The translations under genes and the position numbers were made by a program. 64,000 bases of DNA from JASJBU01 sp963797085 (GTDB taxonomy: Bacteria; Pseudomonadota; Gammaproteobacteria; Chromatiales; Chromatiaceae), in the NCBI GenBank assembly GCA_963797085.1, contig CAWCOA010000026.1:124001-188000 (forward strand). Direction: 5' to 3'. The notes below the pieces were generated by a model. That model had not been told where the DNA came from. It ran no database searches and saw nothing but the letters and a program-made list of their open reading frames with translations. Below are positions 1-10,100 of this stretch, piece by piece; position 1 is the first letter of the stretch; every line of letters begins with the position of its first letter.

Positions 1-1133
1 AGTTGCTACGCCAGATCGCCAATATCCTCACAGAAACAGCCCGTAGGACAGACATGGTTGCCCGCCTGGGGGGAGATGAATTCGCCATTCTGCTGGAATA
101 CTGCCCCACTTCACAGGCCATCGCCATAGCGGAAGAGATACGCACCACGCTGCGCAATCATCGTTTCACCTGGAATGATAGACCCTTTACCGTTGGCGTC
201 AGTATCGGCGTGGTCTCATTTAATGAGAGCTACAATAACCTGATCGAAATTCTCAGCGCTGCCGACAGTGCCTGTTATGCCGCCAAGGAAGCCGGGCGAA
301 ATCGAGTTCATTTGTACGCTGAAGATGATCAAGCCATCGAACAACGTTATGGTGAGATGCAGTGGGTATCTCGGCTGAAACATGCCCTGGATGAACAGCG
401 TTTTGTGTTGTTTTGCCAAAAGATTATCTCCATCGAAGCACCACTTGCCGATGAGGATAATATCGAAATACTCCTGCGACTCGAGGAGACTGATGGTCAA
501 TTGGCGCCGCCTGGTGCGTTCATCCCTGCTGCGGAACGCTATGGAATCATGATCGATCTGGACCGGTACGTAGTCAGAGAAACCATACAATGGATGGAAA
601 AGTATCCAATCAGCGGTTTCGTCTCCATCAACCTTTCCGCTCAATCGATAACCGACCCGACTTTTCTGGACGAATTGCTGGAGCTGATCATATCAAGCAG
701 CCTGCATCCTTCGTCCCTGTTGTTTGAAGTCACTGAAACAGCCACGATCAGCAATCTGAAAAAGGCCCGCTCATTCATCGAACAGCTGAAAGGCATTGGT
801 TGTCGTTTCGCACTGGACGACTTTGGAAGCGGCATGTCCTCTTTTGGATACCTGAAACACCTTCCGGTCGATTATTTAAAAATCGATGGTGAGTTTGTCC
901 GGGATATCAGTTCAGACCCAATTGACCTGTCGATGGTCAAAGCAATCCATGAAGTCGCTAAAAACATGGACATGATGACCATAGCGGAATATGTGGAGGA
1001 CGAGATTACTTTACAAATACTCAAGGAAATCGGCGTTGATTATGGTCAGGGTTATGGTATTGCCAAGCCAATATCCCTGGCAGATTTCAGGCCAACGGAA
1101 GTCTGGCAAGCCAGACTGGATTCCATATCCTGA
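1..1133 (+). CDS. GGDEF-EAL domain protein, 5' part outside the window
   Basis: The reading frame is open at the left edge, so only the C-terminal part is seen. It begins inside a diguanylate cyclase domain; the signature RLGGDEFAILL is intact, which predicts cyclic-di-GMP synthesis. An EAL phosphodiesterase domain follows (about residues 120-370) with the expected landmarks: EILLR in place of EALLR, NLSAQSI, FEVTETATI, ALDDFGSGMSSFGYLK, LKIDGEFV, AEYVED and GQGYGIAKP. The metal-binding Glu, Asn, Asp and Lys positions therefore look present, so a bifunctional or regulated enzyme of c-di-GMP turnover is likely. The sensory N-terminus cannot be judged. It is convergent with the next gene, 53 bases away. 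Confidence 0.9.
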   Translation, partial: LLRQIANILTETARRTDMVARLGGDEFAILLEYCPTSQAIAIAEEIRTTLRNHRFTWNDRPFTVGVSIGVVSFNESYNNLIEILSAADSACYAAKEAGRNRVHLYAEDDQAIEQRYGEMQWVSRLKHALDEQRFVLFCQKIISIEAPLADEDNIEILLRLEETDGQLAPPGAFIPAAERYGIMIDLDRYVVRETIQWMEKYPISGFVSINLSAQSITDPTFLDELLELIISSSLHPSSLLFEVTETATISNLKKARSFIEQLKGIGCRFALDDFGSGMSSFGYLKHLPVDYLKIDGEFVRDISSDPIDLSMVKAIHEVAKNMDMMTIAEYVEDEITLQILKEIGVDYGQGYGIAKPISLADFRPTEVWQARLDSIS

Positions 1134-1186
1134 ACAACTCTTCAGTAGTCTGAAAGGGTATAAACCTCCCCCTGCTCTCCGCTAAT

Positions 1187-1888
1187 TCAGGGCGAGAGAC
1201 TGCCACCACATATGCCGGCAGACTCTGCATGTTGATAGAGGCCATCGGCGTCAATCACTTCAATAGCGCTTCCGCTCACCCGAATCAGTCCCTGCTCAGT
1301 GAAATTATGTAGAATCCGCGAGAAGGTCTCCGGCTTGACCGAGAGACGGGAGGCAAGCACACCCTTGGGTATATTCAGATTGACTACACTTCCACGATCC
1401 TTGCCTTCGTCCCAGCGACCCCAAATATAACCGGCCACCCTGCCGGTGGCGCTCTGCAGGGTTAGATCATCGATCTCCTTGATCAGGCGCTTAAGACGTT
1501 GGGCCATATCTCCCATCAGCCGGAAACAGGTATCTACCGATTCCCGTAACAAGGCCAGGAATGCACTGTTGTCAAATGACAACAACTCCACATCGCCAAT
1601 CGCCGCTGCATTGACCGGATAGGCAGGGCTTTCACTGAACATCAGGGCCTCGGCGAAAGTCTGCCCTGGAGAGATGATCTCGATGACCTTCTCATTCCCG
1701 TTCAACGACAATCGATAGAGTTTGATCTGCCCCCCGGTAACAAGATAAAACCTGTTAGCTTCATCACCGACCTGAAACAGGGACTGCCCATCTATCAGAG
1801 AAAGCTTGCGGCTCATCGCTTCGACTCGCCGAATCTGATCATCATCCAATTTTGAGAATAGATAAGAGTTCTTCAGTATGAACATCAT
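1187..1888 (-). CDS. Crp/Fnr family regulator, Dnr-like
   Basis: A 233-residue transcription factor. Residues 1-125 form a cyclic-nucleotide-binding-type beta barrel (FQVGDEANRFYLVTGGQIK, then NEKVIEIISPGQTFAEALMF), and residues 155-215 a winged helix-turn-helix (ASRLSVKPETFSRILHNF). The barrel wording, especially GQTFAEALMF, and PETFSRIL in the recognition helix resemble the Dnr branch, which in Pseudomonas senses nitric oxide and drives denitrification. The four N-terminal cysteines of Fnr are absent, so an iron-sulfur oxygen sensor is not supported. No denitrification gene lies nearby; the target regulon is unknown. Confidence 0.8.
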   Translation of the reverse strand: MMFILKNSYLFSKLDDDQIRRVEAMSRKLSLIDGQSLFQVGDEANRFYLVTGGQIKLYRLSLNGNEKVIEIISPGQTFAEALMFSESPAYPVNAAAIGDVELLSFDNSAFLALLRESVDTCFRLMGDMAQRLKRLIKEIDDLTLQSATGRVAGYIWGRWDEGKDRGSVVNLNIPKGVLASRLSVKPETFSRILHNFTEQGLIRVSGSAIEVIDADGLYQHAESAGICGGSLSP

Positions 1889-1965
1889 TCAGCTAACCTG
1901 ATAAACAAGATACCGCACATGCGCATCTCCAATGATTTGGCAAAGACTCCAACAAGCAGGCAAAT

Positions 1966-2496
1966 TCAATAGGACTTCCAAGTACGGTAATAGACATATC
2001 CGCTGTTCCGATCCTCGATATACCAACGCCCATTCGGAAACTTGAAGTCAGAATTGGTATAACCACGACAAACCAGGCCGGCGGCATCGGGATCGAGTTC
2101 CCTGCGTTGCATGGAATGGTTAAACCAATCGGCAGCCTCAGCACAATCCTGATAAGAAAAATCGGATTCATTGCGCAGCTGCAGGGCGCCATGCGGCAGA
2201 AGCTTCAACCAGGCATTGAATCCCTCTGTGATGGTTCCTCCCTCAGCCACAATCTCTGTTTGGTCTGCACCGCTGACAAAACCATCTTCAAGGATCAGAA
2301 CAGGGTCTGAGGCAGTGGGGTCGCCTGAGCAACCGAGCATGCCGATCGATACCAGCTGGCAGGTGGTCGCGACAATGATGCGCGCTGTATATTGCTGATG
2401 AATTGCAACCAGCAGCCGCAGCCTGGATGACAAGGAGCGGGCTGGCGAAACACCTGGCGGCAGCTCCCCGCCAAAGTGGCTAATGATGGTTTTCAC
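1966..2496 (-). CDS. hypothetical lipoprotein
   Basis: I do not recognise this family. The frame gives 176 residues from a GTG start. A lipobox-like stretch (LVSIGMLGC, Cys near residue 55) suggests an outer- or inner-membrane lipoprotein, but the segment before it is unusually long and basic, so the true start is probably further inside and not an obvious ATG. The mature part is rich in Trp, Tyr and acidic residues and has two more cysteines (YQDCAEAADWF and LVCRGYTNSDF) that could form a disulfide. It lies downstream of ilvD on the same strand, 59 bases away, without visible functional link. Confidence 0.5.
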   Translation of the reverse strand: MKTIISHFGGELPPGVSPARSLSSRLRLLVAIHQQYTARIIVATTCQLVSIGMLGCSGDPTASDPVLILEDGFVSGADQTEIVAEGGTITEGFNAWLKLLPHGALQLRNESDFSYQDCAEAADWFNHSMQRRELDPDAAGLVCRGYTNSDFKFPNGRWYIEDRNSGYVYYRTWKSY

Positions 2497-2555
2497 ACTG
2501 CGCCTGTGTCCGGCAGCTCAAAACGGCCATGGAATTGTGGCGCTCATCACATGTG

Positions 2556-4410
2556 CTATTTTTGCACCTGCGAGACATCACGCACCGCTCCATGTGCCGC
2601 ACTGGTCGTTAATGCAGCATAGGCCTGCAGGGCCTTTGAGACCACTCTGTCCCTGTTTACCGGCTGCCAGGCGGCTGCGGATTTTGCATTCATGGCCACG
2701 CGGCGTTGCGTTAGCTCCTCATCGGTCAAGGCAACGGCGATGCGACGATCCGGGATATCGATCTCAATCAGATCGTCCTCTTCCACCAAACCAATATTCC
2801 CGCCCTCGGCCGCCTCGGGAGAACAATGACCAATGGAGAGGCCTGAAGTACCGCCGGAAAAACGGCCATCAGTGATCAATGCACAGGCCTTGCCCAGACC
2901 TTTAGATTTCAAATAACTGGTGGGATAAAGCATTTCCTGCATGCCGGGACCACCCTTGGGTCCCTCGTACCTTATCAACACCACATCACCCGCCTTGACC
3001 TGATCCCCCAGAATCGCATCGACCGCTGCATCCTGACTCTCGAAGATACGGGCCGGGCCGGAAAATCGCAGATTCGACTCATCTACCCCGGCGGTTTTGA
3101 CGATACAGCCCTGCTCTGCCAGGTTGCCGTAGAGCACCGCCAGGCCACCGTCTTTTGAATAGGCATGTTCGATGTCGCGGATGCAGCCATGGGCACGGTC
3201 GAGGTCGAGGTCCGGCCAGAGGTTGTCCTGGCTGAAGGCGACCTGAGTCGGGATACCGCCCGGTGCCGCAAGGTAACGGGAACGCGCGCTCTGCTCCTCG
3301 CTGCGGACAATGTCCCAGCGATCCAGCGAGGCGCCCATAGCTGGCGGCGTGAACGGTAGGTACATCACGATGCAACAGACCGCCACGGTCGAGTTCAGCA
3401 AGGATGCCGATCACCCCACCGGCGCGATGCACGTCTTCCATATGGTACAGTTGAGTTGCCGGTGCGACCTTGCACAGGTTCGGTACCTTGCGGGACAGGC
3501 GGTCGATGTCAGCCATGGTGAAATCGAGCTCCGCTTCATGAGCGGCGGCAAGCAGATGCAGCACGGTATTGGTAGAGCCGCCCATGGCGATATCCAGGGT
3601 CATGGCATTTTCAAACGCGGCGAAACTGGCAATGGTGCGGGGCAGCGCCGAGTTATCGTCTTCCTCGTAATAGCGCTTCGCCAGCTCGACGATTAACCGG
3701 CCAGCTTCCAGAAACAACTCCTTGCGTTTGGCATGGGTCGCCAGCAGGGATCCATTACCTGGCAGGCTCAGACCCAGCGCCTCGGTCAGACAGTTCATGG
3801 AATTGGCGGTGAACATGCCGGAACAGGAACCACAGGTAGGGCAGGCGGAGCGTTCGATGGCCGCCACATCCTCATCGCTCTCATCCGGATTGGCGGCAGA
3901 GATCATTGCATCCACCAGATCGAGCTTGACCTCACCTTTCGAGGCAAGCTGCACTTTACCCGCCTCCATCGGTCCGCCGGAGACAAACACCGTCGGAATA
4001 TTCAACCGCAGGGCTGCCATCAACATACCCGGAGTGATCTTGTCGCAGTTGGAAATACACACCAGGGCATCGGCGCAATGCGCGTTGACCATGTACTCTA
4101 CCGAGTCAGCAATGATATCCCGTGATGGCAGCGAGTAAAGCATGCCGCCATGGCCCATGGCGATCCCGTCGTCCACCGCGATGGTATTGAACTCCTTGGC
4201 CACGCCGCCCGCCTGCTCGATCTCCCGGGCAACCAATTGCCCCAGATCCTTTAGATGCACATGGCCGGGAACAAACTGGGTGAAGGAATTGGCAATGGCG
4301 ATGATCGGTTTATCAAAATCACCGTCCTGCATGCCGGTGGCGCGCCATAACGCCCTGGCGCCAGCCATATTTCGGCCATGGGTAGTAGTGCGGGAGCGAT
4401 ATTGCGGCAT
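2556..4410 (-). CDS. ilvD: Dihydroxy-acid dehydratase, frame broken by one extra base
   Basis: IlvD dehydrates 2,3-dihydroxy-isovalerate and 2,3-dihydroxy-3-methylvalerate in valine, isoleucine and leucine synthesis, using an iron-sulfur cluster. The N-terminal frame (4410 down to about 3339) holds CISNCDKITPGMLMA and the family signature PTCGSCSGMFTANSMN. The C-terminal frame (about 3338 down to 2556) continues with DRWDI, GGIPTQVAFSQD, YEGPKGGPGMQEMLYP and DGRFSGGTSGLSIGH. The joint falls in coding triplets AGC-T-ATG at 3336-3342, where removing one base (near 3339) restores HAAS/T-MGASLDRWD, matching the family. Joined length is about 617 residues, equal to the E. coli enzyme. Sequence error or a fresh inactivating mutation are both possible; error is favoured because seven similar cases occur in the window. 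Confidence 0.9.
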
Positions 4411-4530
4411 CAGGATCTCCGAATTCAGAATCTATAAAACAGGCATTATGCCCACTTTTTCAGACCACAACCAATCCACCAATTTGAGCCCGCGCTATTG
4501 TGGATAAGGAAATCCCGACTGCCGGCCAGT

Positions 4531-7170
4531 TCAAGCTGCCTCAGGCTCACAGGGCAACTGCAGGCAGAACAGCGCTCCTCCTTGAACAGAATCGCGCAAC
4601 TCGACACGGCCATTGTGTTTTTCAGCTACGATCTTGACGAAATTGAGGCCAAGACCAACACCGGTATGCTTATTCTCAGACTGCTGTCCACCGTGACTGA
4701 AAGGAAGAAAAATGCTCTGCCTCAGTTCGTCGGGGATACCGGGTCCCTGGTCGAGCACACAGCACTGCAATTGGTTTCCCGTACGCTGCAGGCTGACCGT
4801 AACCACCCCTCTATCCGGTGAGAATCTGATGGCGTTCCCCAACAAGTTGAGCAGCGCCCGTTCCAGCAAGGCCACATTGCCCTGCAGCCAGGCATCTTCC
4901 ATTTCGAGCTGGGTATCCAGCTTTATCCCACGCAACTGGGCCTGTGCATAGACATCGCCTATCGCATTATAGACAACCGAAACGAAATCTGTGTCACTGA
5001 AGGATGTGGCATCCGCCGCCTCCGCCCGGGCCAGTTGCAGAAAATCGTCCGCCATTTTCAGAGAACGCCGCGCCAGCGGCTGAATCTTTTCCGCCAGCTG
5101 CTGTGCCGTCCCCTCGGTTGCCAGCTTGGACTGTGTCAAGGAGAGCAGCGAGGTGATGGGTGAGCGTATATCATGCGAGAGAAAATTGAGCATCCTGGCG
5201 CGGGTTCGCTCAGTCTGCTTGATTTCCCCGATATTTGAAAGATTGATGATCATACCATGCAGGCCTGCGTTGTTTTTTTCCAGTGGCTGCACCTGTAGAT
5301 AGAGTTCCCGATGCTGCGGCCCTAATGCCTCGAACCTGACCGGCTGCCCCTCCATGAAGAGCCGCACCATCACTCCAGTCCAGGTATGTTCTCCCTGTAT
5401 CTCCAGTTTTTCCAGGATATTGCGCGCATCCTTACCAACCAATTCGGCCTCACTCTCAAGCCCAAGATAATTGGCGGCCCTTGGATTCGATAAAATAATC
5501 CGTCCCAGTGAATCGACTACCAGCAGACCATCATCCATTTGCCCCAGAGCCAGAGTAATAAAGCGCCGCAACTGGGTAAGCCGAGCATTCGCCTGCTCCA
5601 CCTGAATAATGCGTCGCTCAAACTGCTCGAGGGTACTCACCGACTCGTTCTCTTGCGGCCGGTTGAACTGCAAGGCGAAATCTTCCAATAGTTGCAGACT
5701 GCGCCCTTTGGGCACCTCCATCCGCGGCCAGAGAATGCCCAATTGTGAAACAGTGCCTTGGGTTTCAATTTCTGTCCATAGCTCTGCCCCCTGACGCACC
5801 CATTGGCAGCGTTCCAGTTTGCCTATGGGCTGCGCCAATGGCTCGCCTGACTGATGCAGCAACTGGCCATCTTTCTGATAAACGGCCCAACCCTGTACGG
5901 GCATGATCTGCTGGAGGAAATCCAGTGCCGACAACAGATCCGCGGGTTGCTGGGAGACCGGCAGCACCTGCTGTTCCTGATTGAGCTTTTCCAGTTCCAG
6001 CCTGAGATAGGCGACACTCAGTTCCAGCCTGCGCCAGCTCCACAAAGGATAACTGACCAGCAGCCCGAGGAGGGCCACGGCCGGCGGAAACCAGAGATGC
6101 AGACTATGCACCCAGACCAGGCTGGCCATTAACAGCAAGAGCGCCAACGCCACAGTCACCACGGGTACCAGACGGGTGGGAAAGTAGGGGTAGAGAAAAA
6201 AGGGCAGGATCACCAACAGTCCTGTCAGGAGCAGATAATTGGCGCCTTCAACCCGGGAAATCGTCTGACCGCTGCGCAACGCATCTAGAATATTGGCATT
6301 GATCTCCACCCCTGACATCGGTTTTCCATGGGCGGAGACAGGTGTCGGCAGCACATCACCCAAACCTGTGGCGGTCACACCTACCAACACAATACGATCC
6401 TTGAAGGCATCCGGGAGAAATTCCCCCTTTAACACTTGTGAATAGGAGAACCGAGGGTAATGCCCCGCAGCCCCGAAGAACGGAATCAGATGGTAGGAGT
6501 GACGACTGATCGACTGGGTATGACTAGACAGGGGTAGCTGGCTGTTTTGCAAGGGCCAGGCAATTGGTTCCAACCAATTCAACAGGGAGAGCATCATATG
6601 CGGCCAGTAGGCCTGACCCAGGCCCTCATACAGAAAAATCCCCCGTGCAATTCCGTCCGCGTCCAGTTCCATGTGCATGTGACCTAGACCGGCCGCCACG
6701 CTGGACAGTTCTGACATCGGCATCGTCTCGACCAGTTGCCCACCGAGACGATACTCTTCCATGATAACCGGAAAAAAGACGCGCTCACTGGCTGCCACTG
6801 ACTGGATCAGCTGCCTGTCACCCACCTGGTTATGCAGATCCGCCTCAGCGAACAGGATATCTATTGCGATTGCCTTGGCACCGGCCTGGGACAAAATATC
6901 GATCAGCTGCGCATGGATACCTCTCGGCCAAGGCCAGCGACCAAAGTCAGCCAGGCTCTGCTCATCCACTGCGACAATCACGATATCAGCGGCCGGCGGC
7001 TTGGACCAGAGGTCGATCTGCAGGTCGTAAAGCAACTGATCCCAGCGCCACAGCCAGCCACTGGCCGCCAGCAGCAGCGCCAGCAACAGCAGGGAAAGTG
7101 CCGTCACGAGACGCTCGGTCAGACCTAGGCTGAGATTGGGCTTTTTCACGTTCACTCGGCTTGAGATCAA
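4531..7170 (-). CDS. CHASE2-domain sensor histidine kinase
   Basis: An 879-residue membrane kinase. A first hydrophobic helix (about 20-42) leads into an extracytoplasmic CHASE2 domain (about 45-310; VIVAVDEQSLADFGRWPWPR is typical), then three more membrane helices (about 310-385). A PAS-like domain lies near 540-640 (MDDGLLVVDSLGRIILSNP). The phosphoacceptor box FLSHDIRSPITSL has His near residue 666, and the ATPase shows N-box LLNLLGNAIRFSP, G1 LDQGPGIPDE and G2 HTGVGLGLNFVK, so it should be active. The start is TTG overlapping the stop of the upstream FecR gene (TTGA); a GTG seven codons later is an alternative. With the FecR protein and the response regulator it forms one operon, so these three probably act together in envelope sensing. 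Confidence 0.88.
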   Translation of the reverse strand: MISSRVNVKKPNLSLGLTERLVTALSLLLLALLLAASGWLWRWDQLLYDLQIDLWSKPPAADIVIVAVDEQSLADFGRWPWPRGIHAQLIDILSQAGAKAIAIDILFAEADLHNQVGDRQLIQSVAASERVFFPVIMEEYRLGGQLVETMPMSELSSVAAGLGHMHMELDADGIARGIFLYEGLGQAYWPHMMLSLLNWLEPIAWPLQNSQLPLSSHTQSISRHSYHLIPFFGAAGHYPRFSYSQVLKGEFLPDAFKDRIVLVGVTATGLGDVLPTPVSAHGKPMSGVEINANILDALRSGQTISRVEGANYLLLTGLLVILPFFLYPYFPTRLVPVVTVALALLLLMASLVWVHSLHLWFPPAVALLGLLVSYPLWSWRRLELSVAYLRLELEKLNQEQQVLPVSQQPADLLSALDFLQQIMPVQGWAVYQKDGQLLHQSGEPLAQPIGKLERCQWVRQGAELWTEIETQGTVSQLGILWPRMEVPKGRSLQLLEDFALQFNRPQENESVSTLEQFERRIIQVEQANARLTQLRRFITLALGQMDDGLLVVDSLGRIILSNPRAANYLGLESEAELVGKDARNILEKLEIQGEHTWTGVMVRLFMEGQPVRFEALGPQHRELYLQVQPLEKNNAGLHGMIINLSNIGEIKQTERTRARMLNFLSHDIRSPITSLLSLTQSKLATEGTAQQLAEKIQPLARRSLKMADDFLQLARAEAADATSFSDTDFVSVVYNAIGDVYAQAQLRGIKLDTQLEMEDAWLQGNVALLERALLNLLGNAIRFSPDRGVVTVSLQRTGNQLQCCVLDQGPGIPDELRQSIFLPFSHGGQQSENKHTGVGLGLNFVKIVAEKHNGRVELRDSVQGGALFCLQLPCEPEAA

Positions 7171-10100
7171 CGCACAGGTAGTTCTATTCGGAAAACTCCG
7201 GAGTGACTTTCAAGGGGATCAGTTTCGAACAGGGCATCCACCCGCACAAAGAGTCTTCCGTGCCAATAAACGGGCAGGCGTAAATAAGACGCAATACTGA
7301 TACGTTCAAATAAAGGGTCTTGAAAACTACTGTCCCTGGCGATTGTCAAGCGATAGCCCCAGGCGCCTTCGACCTGGCTCCAGTTGAAATCTATCCAGCC
7401 AGGCCCAAAGCGAGGCATACCCAAAAACGGCGCCGGTCGCGGCTTTCTATTCACCTGTAATTCCTGCAACCCAGCCAATCCTTCCAATCCATAGGCATCC
7501 AAGCCTTTTATGGATAGTTGGTAGGTACCTGGCTGCAGATCTTCTAAGGAAATAGCAGGGTTTTTCGTCGTAAAGTTTTCCACGACAGTATCACCTTCGC
7601 CACCCGACAGCAGTTGAACGCTGTAACTTTCCGCCCCAGCCATAGCTGGCCATCGAAATGTTACCGAACCTTCTTCGACAACTGCAGGGAGTTGTGTCAG
7701 GTCAGGGGGAGTCAAGGGAGGCGGAAGGACTCTCAGAGTATGCAAGCCGGCCACACCCTCTCGGTCATAGGCATCGATACCACTAATCGATAGCTGGTAA
7801 TCACCTGGTTGCAGGTTCTCCAGAATATGGGCCGAGTCCGTCGTCTTCCTATCTATTAGCATAGAGTCAGTATCGTCCGTCGCACGTAGTTTAACTCTGT
7901 AACTCGCTGCTCCGTCCAGAGGTGGCCATTGGAGTTCTATGGGGCCTGTTTCAACGACCGACGGGAGTGTTGACAGCTCGGGTAAAACCAGTCGCGGCGG
8001 ATACATGCGCAACCGACGCAAGCCGTGTGCACCCTCTCGTTCATAGGCATCGATGCCGTTTATCGACAGCTGATATTCACCTGACTGTAAGCTCTCCAGA
8101 GTAAAGACCGGGTCCGCCGTTTCGTTATCCAACAACGCAGAATCAGCCTCACCCGCCAGGTGTAGTCTTACTCGATAACACTCCGCCCCGTCGAGGGGTA
8201 GCCATTGGAGCCTCACGGGACCGGGCTCAAAGGCTGCTGGGATTGCTGACAGATCAGGGGGTGTCAGTCGCGGTGGATAAACGAGCAATCGATGCAGCCC
8301 GCTCGCACCCGCTCGCTCATAAGCATCGATACCGTTTACCGATAGCTGATATTCACCCGACTGCAGCCTTTCCAGGGTATAGGCCGGATCATCCACCTGG
8401 ATATCCAATAAGACAGAAGCTGCATCGTCTGCCCTGTGCAGTACTACTCGGTAGTTCTCTGCGCCGTCCAACGGTGACCATTGGAGCGATGCAGGTCCCG
8501 GTTCAATGGCCGCCGGCAGTGCTGACAGATCAGGGGGTGTCAGCCGTGGTGGATACACGAGCAATCGATGCTGTCCGTTCGAGCCCGCTCGTTCATAAGT
8601 ATCGATACCGTTTATCGATAGCTGATATTCACCTGGCTGCAGATTTTCCAGGGTATAGGTCGGGACCTCCGTCATGTCATCTAATATCATTGCATCAGTG
8701 TCACCCACAGCATGCAGTTTGACTCGGTAACTTTCCGCCCTATCCAATGGTGACCATTTAAGTGTGACGGGTCCCGGTTCAATGGCCGCCGGCAGTGCTG
8801 ACAGATCGGGTGTTGCCAGACGTAGCGGATACACGAGCAACCGATGCAGCCCGCTCGATCCCTCTCGGTCATACATATCAATACCGTTTATCGATAGCTG
8901 ATATTCACCTGGCTGCAGGTTCTCAATGGTATAGGCCGGGGCCTCTGTTTCTCCACCCAGTAAAATGGAATCTTCATCGCCGGCCGCATGCAGTTTGATT
9001 CGGTAATTCTCTGCACCACCTAACGGTGACCATTGGAGCGATGCGGGTCCCGATTCAATGGCCGCCGGCAGTGCTGACAGATCAGGGGTTGTCAGACGCG
9101 GTGGATACACGAGCAATCGATGCTGTCCGCTCGCACCCGCTCGTTCATAGACATCGATGCCATTTATCGATAGCTGATATTCACCTGGCTGCAGGTTTTC
9201 CAGTGGTATAGGCCGGATCATCCACCTGGATATCCAATAAGACAGAAGCTGCGTCGCCTGCCCTGAGCAGTTTAACTCGGTAACTTTCCGCCTTAGCCAT
9301 CGGTGACCATTGGAGCGATGCGGGTCCCGGTTCAATGGCCGCCGGCAGTGCTGACAGATCAGGGGTTGTCAGACGTGGTGGATACACGAGCAATCGATGC
9401 TGTCCGCTCGAGCCCGCTCGTTCATAAGTATCGATACCGTTTATCGATAGCTGATATTCACCTGGCTGCAGATTTTCCAGTGTATAGGCCGGATCATCCA
9501 CCTGGATATCCAACAAGACGGAAGCTGCGTCGCCTGCCCTGTGCAGTACTACTCGGTAGTTCTCTGCACCGTCCACCGGTGACCATTGGAGCGATGCGGA
9601 TCCCGGTTCAATGGCCGCCGGCAGTGCTGACAGATCAGGGGGTGTCAGCCGTGGTGGATACACGAGCAATCGATGCTGTCCGTTCGAGCCCGCTCGTTCA
9701 TAAGTATCGATACCGTTTATCGATAGCTGATATTCACCTGGCTGCAGATTTTCCAGGGTATAGGCCGGATCATCCACCTGGATATCCAATAAGACAGAAG
9801 CTGCGTCGCCTGCCCTGTGCAGCACTACTCGGTAGCTCTCTGCGCCGTCCAACGGTGACCATTGGAACGTGGCGGGTCCCGGTTGAATGGCCGCCGGCAG
9901 TGCTGACAGATCCGGGGGTGTCAGCCGCGGTGGATACACGAGCAATTGATGCAGTCCGTTCGATCCCTCTCGGTTATAGGCATCGATGCCACTTATCGAG
10001 AGTTGGTATTCACCCGACTGCAGGCTTTCCAGGGTATAGGTCGGGACCTCCGTCATGTCATCTAATATCATTGCATCAGTGTCACCCACAGCATGCAGTT

